A model generated the notes under the pieces. It had not been told where the DNA came from, did not search any database, and was given only the letters and a program-made list of their open reading frames with translations. From positions 1 to 64,000 of the forward strand of contig NZ_QKKX01000016.1 of NCBI RefSeq assembly GCF_003434305.1: a DNA stretch of 64,000 bases, given 5' to 3'. Each line of letters opens with the position of its first letter. Position 1 is the first letter of the stretch. The DNA is from Micromonospora sp. MW-13. GTDB lineage: Bacteria; Actinomycetota; Actinomycetes; Mycobacteriales; Micromonosporaceae. Positions 60,318 through 64,000 of this stretch are shown here, in pieces. The position numbers and the translations under genes are program-made.

Positions 60318-60403
60318 GGGGAAGTGGCGGAATGGCAGACGCGCACGGTTCAGGTCCGTGTGCCCGAAAGGGCGTGGGGGTTCAACTCCCCCCTTCCCCA
60401 CCA
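60318..60403 (+). tRNA. tRNA-Leu (CAG anticodon)
   Basis: GGGGAAG pairs with CTTCCCC as acceptor stem and the CCA end is encoded (60401-60403). The anticodon stem-loop CACGG-TTCAGGT-CCGTG gives CAG. A long variable arm (TGCCCGAAAGGGCGT) confirms a class II tRNA. A leucine tRNA also follows fhaA at the mycobacterial locus. Confidence 0.96.
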
Positions 60404-60531
60404 GATCGAGGGCTTCGCAGCGATGCGGGGCCCTTGAGTCGTTTCGGGGTGCCCTGCGTCGCGTCCGGTCGGTGCCGGACGTCACGCTATGCTCCGATCG
60501 TTCCCTGCCTCCTATAGACCAGGAGTGGCGT

Positions 60532-61605
60532 GTGAGTGTCGCGTTGGTGACCGGGTCGGGCGGCCTGATCGGTTCCGAGGCGGTCCGGCACTTCGCCGGC
60601 CTCGGTCTCGACGTCGTCGGCATCGACAACGACATGCGGCAGGAGTTCTTCGGCGCCGAGGCGTCGACCGCGTGGAACGTCCGGCGACTGGCCGAGGAGT
60701 TGGGCGGGGCGTACTCGCACCACAGCATCGACATCCGGGACCGCGACTCGCTGGCGAAGCTCTTCGGCCGGTACGGCCGCGACATCGCCGTGGTGATCCA
60801 CACGGCCGCGCAGCCGTCGCACGACTGGGCGGTGCGGGACCCGTTCACCGACTTCGACGTCAACGCCGGCGGCACGCTGAACGTGTTGCAGAACGTCCGC
60901 GAGCACTGCGTCGAGGCGCCGGTGATCCACTGCTCCACCAACAAGGTGTACGGCGACCGCCCCAACAGCCTGCCCCTGGTCGAGCTGGAGACCCGGTGGG
61001 AGATCGAGCCGGGGCACCCGTACGAGCAGGGCATCCGCGAGGACATGTCGATCGACGCCTGCCTGCACTCGGTCTTCGGCGCGTCGAAGGTGGCCGCCGA
61101 CGTGATGGTGCAGGAGTACGGCCGCTACTTCGGGATGCGGACCGCCTGCTTCCGGGGCGGCACGCTGACCGGCCCGGCGCACTCCGCCACCGAGCTGCAC
61201 GGCTTCCTCGGGTACGTGATGCGCGCCAACATGGAGCGCCGGACGTACAAGATCTTCGGTTACCAGGGCAAGCAGGTCCGGGACGCGATCCACAGCTCCG
61301 ACGTGGTGTCGGCGTTCGAGGTCTTCTTCCGCGACCCGCGCTCGGCGGCCATCTACAACCTCGGCGGCGGACGGCACTCCAACACCTCCAACCGCGAGGC
61401 GTTCGCCCTGGCCGAGCAGATCACCGGCCAGGAGATGGTCACCGAGTACGTCGAGGCGAACCGGATCGGCGACCACAAGTGGTGGATCGGCTCGAACGAG
61501 GCGTTCCAGGCCGACTACCCGGAGTGGAAGCAGGTGTACGACGTACCGATGATCATGCGGGAGATCTACGAGGCCAACGTGGACAAGTGGGTTCCGGGCG
61601 CATGA
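60532..61605 (+). CDS. NAD-dependent nucleotide-sugar epimerase (CDP-paratose 2-epimerase-like)
   Basis: The 357-residue extended SDR protein starts [20 protein letters not shown] (NAD loop GSGGLIG). It has [37 protein letters not shown] (about residues 135-147), and a catalytic-region [24 protein letters not shown], where Ser/Lys are kept but Tyr of the YxxxK pair appears as Phe-Gly-Ala-Ser-Lys. That substitution resembles CDP-tyvelose/paratose 2-epimerases. GTG 60532 follows CCAGGAG. The stop overlaps the glycosyltransferase start. Probably makes a sugar for a surface polymer. Confidence 0.88.
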   Translation: MSVALVTGSGGLIGSEAVRHFAGLGLDVVGIDNDMRQEFFGAEASTAWNVRRLAEELGGAYSHHSIDIRDRDSLAKLFGRYGRDIAVVIHTAAQPSHDWAVRDPFTDFDVNAGGTLNVLQNVREHCVEAPVIHCSTNKVYGDRPNSLPLVELETRWEIEPGHPYEQGIREDMSIDACLHSVFGASKVAADVMVQEYGRYFGMRTACFRGGTLTGPAHSATELHGFLGYVMRANMERRTYKIFGYQGKQVRDAIHSSDVVSAFEVFFRDPRSAAIYNLGGGRHSNTSNREAFALAEQITGQEMVTEYVEANRIGDHKWWIGSNEAFQADYPEWKQVYDVPMIMREIYEANVDKWVPGA

Positions 61606-62408
61606 CTGTCGACGGCAAGCGCAACGTTCTCGGCGTGCTGGTCGACGCCACCGACTACGCCACCGCGACCGAGCGGGTGGTGGCCGCGGCGCACGAGCGC
61701 CGGCCGCTGGCGCTCACCGCGCTCGCCGTGCACGGCGTGATGACCGGGGTGCTCGACCCGGCGCACAACGCCCGGCTCAACTCGTTCGACGTGGTGACCC
61801 CCGACGGGCAGCCGGTGCGCTGGGCACTGAACCTGCTGCACCACGCCGGCCTCACCGACCGGGTCTACGGCCCGTTGCTGACCCTGCACGTGCTGCGCCG
61901 GTTCGCCGAGGAGGGCCTGCCGGTCTACCTGTACGGCTCGACCGAGGAGACCCTGGCCCGGCTGATCCCGGCGCTGGAGCGGATGTTCCCGGCGCTGAAG
62001 ATCGCCGGGGTGGAGCCGTCGAAGTTCCGCGCCGTGCAGCCGGGCGAGGACGTCGAGATCGCCGACCGGATCAGGGCCAGCGGTGCCCGGCTCGTCCTGG
62101 TCGGGCTCGGCTGCCCGCGCCAAGAGGTCTTCACGTACGCGATGCGGCCCCTGCTGGACATGCCGCTGATGGCCGTCGGGGCCGCCTTCGACTACCACGC
62201 GGGGCTGTTGCGCAACCCGCCGCCGTGGATGCAGCGGGCCGGCCTGGAGTGGTTCTGGCGGCTCGGCCTGGAGCCGAAGCGGCTCTGGCGCCGGTACGTC
62301 ATCCTCAACCCGGCGTACCTGGGTCGGCTGGCGGCGCAGAAGACCGGTCTGTGGAAGGCGAAGCCACCCGCCCCGGCCACCGAGCGCCCCGCCCCCTTCG
62401 CCGTCTGA
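61602..62408 (+). CDS. WecG/TagA/CpsF family glycosyltransferase
   Basis: The 268-residue protein has the WecG/TagA signature order: [38 protein letters not shown] (about residues 40-77), [25 protein letters not shown] (about 166-179), and [42 protein letters not shown] at the C-terminus, which mediates membrane attachment. Relatives transfer ManNAc or ManNAcA to lipid-linked GlcNAc in surface polymer assembly. The ATG overlaps the epimerase stop (ATGA), so the two act in one pathway. A C-terminal Pro-rich tail is present. Confidence 0.92.
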   Translation: MTVDGKRNVLGVLVDATDYATATERVVAAAHERRPLALTALAVHGVMTGVLDPAHNARLNSFDVVTPDGQPVRWALNLLHHAGLTDRVYGPLLTLHVLRRFAEEGLPVYLYGSTEETLARLIPALERMFPALKIAGVEPSKFRAVQPGEDVEIADRIRASGARLVLVGLGCPRQEVFTYAMRPLLDMPLMAVGAAFDYHAGLLRNPPPWMQRAGLEWFWRLGLEPKRLWRRYVILNPAYLGRLAAQKTGLWKAKPPAPATERPAPFAV

Positions 62409-62529
62409 CGCGCGTCCACCTCGCAGCGCCGGTCAACCCGACGTCGGCGTCCCCTACGGGGACGGGTTACGGGGCGAACCCGGGGTCGGCCCGGATTCGG
62501 TGGGCGGCGGGCTGGGCAAGGCTGATGCC

Positions 62530-63132
62530 ATGGATGGGCATCTCATCGTTCTGTTGCTGGTTGCCGGCGTGTGGCTGGCCGCGGGGATCCTCGCCGACCG
62601 GCTGCCCCGGCTGGACCGCGCCCGCGCGCTGCGTCGGCGTACCGGATGGTTGCTCGCCCTGACCCTGACCGGCCTCGGCCTGACGGCGGCGGTGCTCGCC
62701 GCCGGATTGCAGAGCGCCGGCACCGGCACGGTGGACCGGGCCGCCGCCGGGCTCGCACTGGCGGCCACGCCCGCGCTGCTGGTCGGGGCCAGCACCGCCC
62801 GGCGGGTCCGCCGGTTGTGGACCGGGGCCGGTGCCCTCGCCACGGCCCCGCACGCCCCGGCCCCGCACGGCCTGCGGGCCGCCGCCGCCCACCCGCTCGT
62901 CGGCCTGCCGCTCCAGGTCACCGGCCTGGCCACCATCCCGGGTGTGCTCTCGGCCAGCGGCCTGGACGTCTTCGCGGGGCCCGGCACGACCGGGGCCGGG
63001 GTCACCATCGGCGCGCTGGGTGTCGTCGCCATCGGGGTACGACACGCGCTGCGCCACAGCCGGCTGGCCGAGCGGGCATTGCCCCAGCGGCAGCCGGCGT
63101 CACCGCGGTCGGCCAGCCCCCTGCACGTATAG
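62530..63132 (+). CDS. hypothetical membrane protein, 200 aa
   Basis: No family is recognised. The product has four hydrophobic segments (about residues 4-22, 38-58, 72-92 and 130-165) separated by short Arg-rich loops (RLPRLDRARALRRR, TARRVRRLW), so it is an integral membrane protein. ATG 62530 was chosen because AAGG lies upstream and the preceding in-frame residues are not membrane-like. Its 3' end overlaps the convergent 63100-63507 gene by 33 bp. Confidence 0.65.
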   Translation: MDGHLIVLLLVAGVWLAAGILADRLPRLDRARALRRRTGWLLALTLTGLGLTAAVLAAGLQSAGTGTVDRAAAGLALAATPALLVGASTARRVRRLWTGAGALATAPHAPAPHGLRAAAAHPLVGLPLQVTGLATIPGVLSASGLDVFAGPGTTGAGVTIGALGVVAIGVRHALRHSRLAERALPQRQPASPRSASPLHV

Positions 63133-63507
63133 CAGCTCCAGGATCGCCCGGGTCGCCTCGAACCAGCGGTCCATCCAGCCGGGCGGGGGCACGCTCCCCT
63201 TCGGCGGCAACTCCAGCAGCAGGCCGCGCAGCAGCGGGTGGTCGGCCAGGGGCTCGGCCGACCCGGTCGGCCAACCGGCCGGCGGGAACGACGGCTCGGT
63301 GAGCGGGTTCGGGTCCAGCGAGGGCAGCGACAGCGGCGGCCCGGCCTGCTCGGGGGTGGCCGACCCGCCGTCCCGACCAGCGAACTCGGTGTCGGTGGAG
63401 ACCACCTCGGTCAGCACGGTGTCTCGGCGGGCCCCGCGGTACTTGCCGCCGAACCGCTCCGGCTTGCCCGGACCGTTGGTGAGGTTCTCTGACCCGATCG
63501 TCGTCAT
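63100..63507 (-). CDS. hypothetical acidic protein, 135 aa
   Basis: The protein starts MTTIGSENLTNGPGKPERFG and continues GKYRGARRDTVLTEVVSTDTEFAGRDGG, then a Pro-rich middle with LPSLDPNPLTEPSFPPAGWPTG. It ends in a helical segment GWMDRWFEATRAILELLY. No catalytic motif is visible. ATG 63507 has an AGGCGAG stretch upstream. The pattern resembles small accessory proteins near actinomycete secondary-metabolite or regulatory loci, but I cannot assign it. Convergent 33-bp overlap with the preceding membrane protein gene. Confidence 0.6.
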   Translation of the reverse strand: MTTIGSENLTNGPGKPERFGGKYRGARRDTVLTEVVSTDTEFAGRDGGSATPEQAGPPLSLPSLDPNPLTEPSFPPAGWPTGSAEPLADHPLLRGLLLELPPKGSVPPPGWMDRWFEATRAILELLYVQGAGRPR

Positions 63508-63740
63508 CGTCTCGCCTGCCTCGCTTGGTTGCCGATCCGTGCGGCGGGTTTGTCGACCAGCGCCGTACCGAGGGGTACAACGACCCGGGGCGGGGCTGGC
63601 GACGGGTCGGGGCGGATCCGTACCGCCAACCGCCGATCCGTACCGCAGAGTCGCCGGCTTCCCTTCGGACGCGCGACGGGCGCGGACCGTCCGGCTACGC
63701 TGCCGAACGGGCCGCGCCCGTCGTGTCGGGGTCCGGTCCA

Positions 63741-63968
63741 TCAGTCCCGGGCGAAGGTGCCTTCCCTGGTACCGGCGACGAAGGCGTGCCAGTCACCCGG
63801 AGCGAAGATCAGGTTGGGCCCACTCTTGTCCTTCGAGTCCCGTACCCCGATTGCTCCGGTCACGTACGCCACCTCGACGCAGTTGTCACAGTTCGGCCCG
63901 CTCTTCGAGCTCTTGAACCACGTCGCCCGCGTCAGGTCCCCACGGAACCTCTTGGTCGCCACTTCCAC
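63741..63968 (-). CDS. DUF397 domain protein
   Basis: The 75-residue protein has the DUF397 core: TRATWFKSSKSGPNCDNCVEVAYVTGAIGVRDSKDKSGPNLIFAPGDWHAFV (about residues 13-64), including WFKSS, the two-Cys CDNCVEVA and the RDSKD...W..F pattern. DUF397 genes usually follow an XRE-family regulator and modulate development or antibiotic production in Streptomyces-like bacteria. The expected partner would lie just beyond the right edge of the window. GTG at 63968 is the likely start; the last 32 bases of the window show no further gene. Confidence 0.9.
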   Translation of the reverse strand: MEVATKRFRGDLTRATWFKSSKSGPNCDNCVEVAYVTGAIGVRDSKDKSGPNLIFAPGDWHAFVAGTREGTFARD

Positions 63969-64000
63969 AACGGCTCCTCTGCCAGTTTTGCGATTTGTGC

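Overview
The window is a high-GC actinobacterial chromosome segment. Third codon positions are strongly G/C, GTG starts are common, and many genes have TANNNT hexamers about six bases before the start codon. Gene content (F420-type oxidoreductase, class E sortase, DUF397, DUF6458, CrgA, PknA/PknB) fits Actinomycetes, most likely Micromonosporaceae such as Micromonospora. That genus call is inference from gene style, not from a search.

Layout. 1-3.0 kb: a dynamin-like GTPase following an overlapping upstream gene, then an unrecognised 405-residue protein. 3.0-6.0 kb: a 14-bp tandem repeat, then a two-gene unit (NAD-kinase-like protein and SPFH/band-7 protein) divergent from an NrtR-type Nudix regulator, with operator-like inverted repeats between them. 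6.1-7.6 kb: a PAP2-like membrane protein and a Pro-rich surface protein. 8.0-11.7 kb: a 2-oxoacid dehydrogenase operon (E1 alpha, E1 beta, E2). 11.9-15.7 kb: two small proteins missed by long-ORF searches and a giant Pro/Gln/Trp-rich membrane-anchored protein. 15.9-22.2 kb: NHLRC2-like thioredoxin/NHL protein, 5-oxoprolinase operon pxpBCA, TrhA, and a SixA-like phosphatase between two DUF6458 proteins. 22.4-26.4 kb: FadE5-like acyl-CoA dehydrogenase, SpoIIE-type phosphatase, RlpA-like protein. 26.6-34.1 kb: a variable region of small metabolic genes, one 5'-damaged gene, an orphan immunity-like gene, and the scar of an integrative element beside tRNA-Gly. 34.4-46.4 kb: secreted zinc protease, PPOX-type protein, dCTP deaminase, two NlpC/P60 hydrolases flanking a PGRP-type amidase (the first under a c-di-AMP riboswitch), two CNNM/CorC-type CBS proteins, and an EtfD-like Fe-S membrane protein. 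46.7-60.4 kb: the conserved origin-proximal division and signalling locus crgA-DUF881-sortase-trpG and pknB-pknA-pbpA-rodA-pstP-fhaB-fhaA, then tRNA-Leu. 60.5-64 kb: nucleotide-sugar epimerase and WecG/TagA glycosyltransferase genes, small proteins, and DUF397.

Themes. Cell-wall growth is prominent: PknA/PknB, PstP and the FHA proteins control RodA/PbpA elongation, while hydrolases are linked to c-di-AMP. Fatty-acid oxidation appears twice: the FadE-like and EtfD-like genes carry nearly the same 16-bp palindrome upstream although 22 kb apart, suggesting one regulon for beta-oxidation and its electron exit. NAD metabolism is the third theme, through the NrtR/SPFH/NAD-kinase-like module. Dispersed palindromic elements occur at three places, one of them in frame inside the E2 linker.
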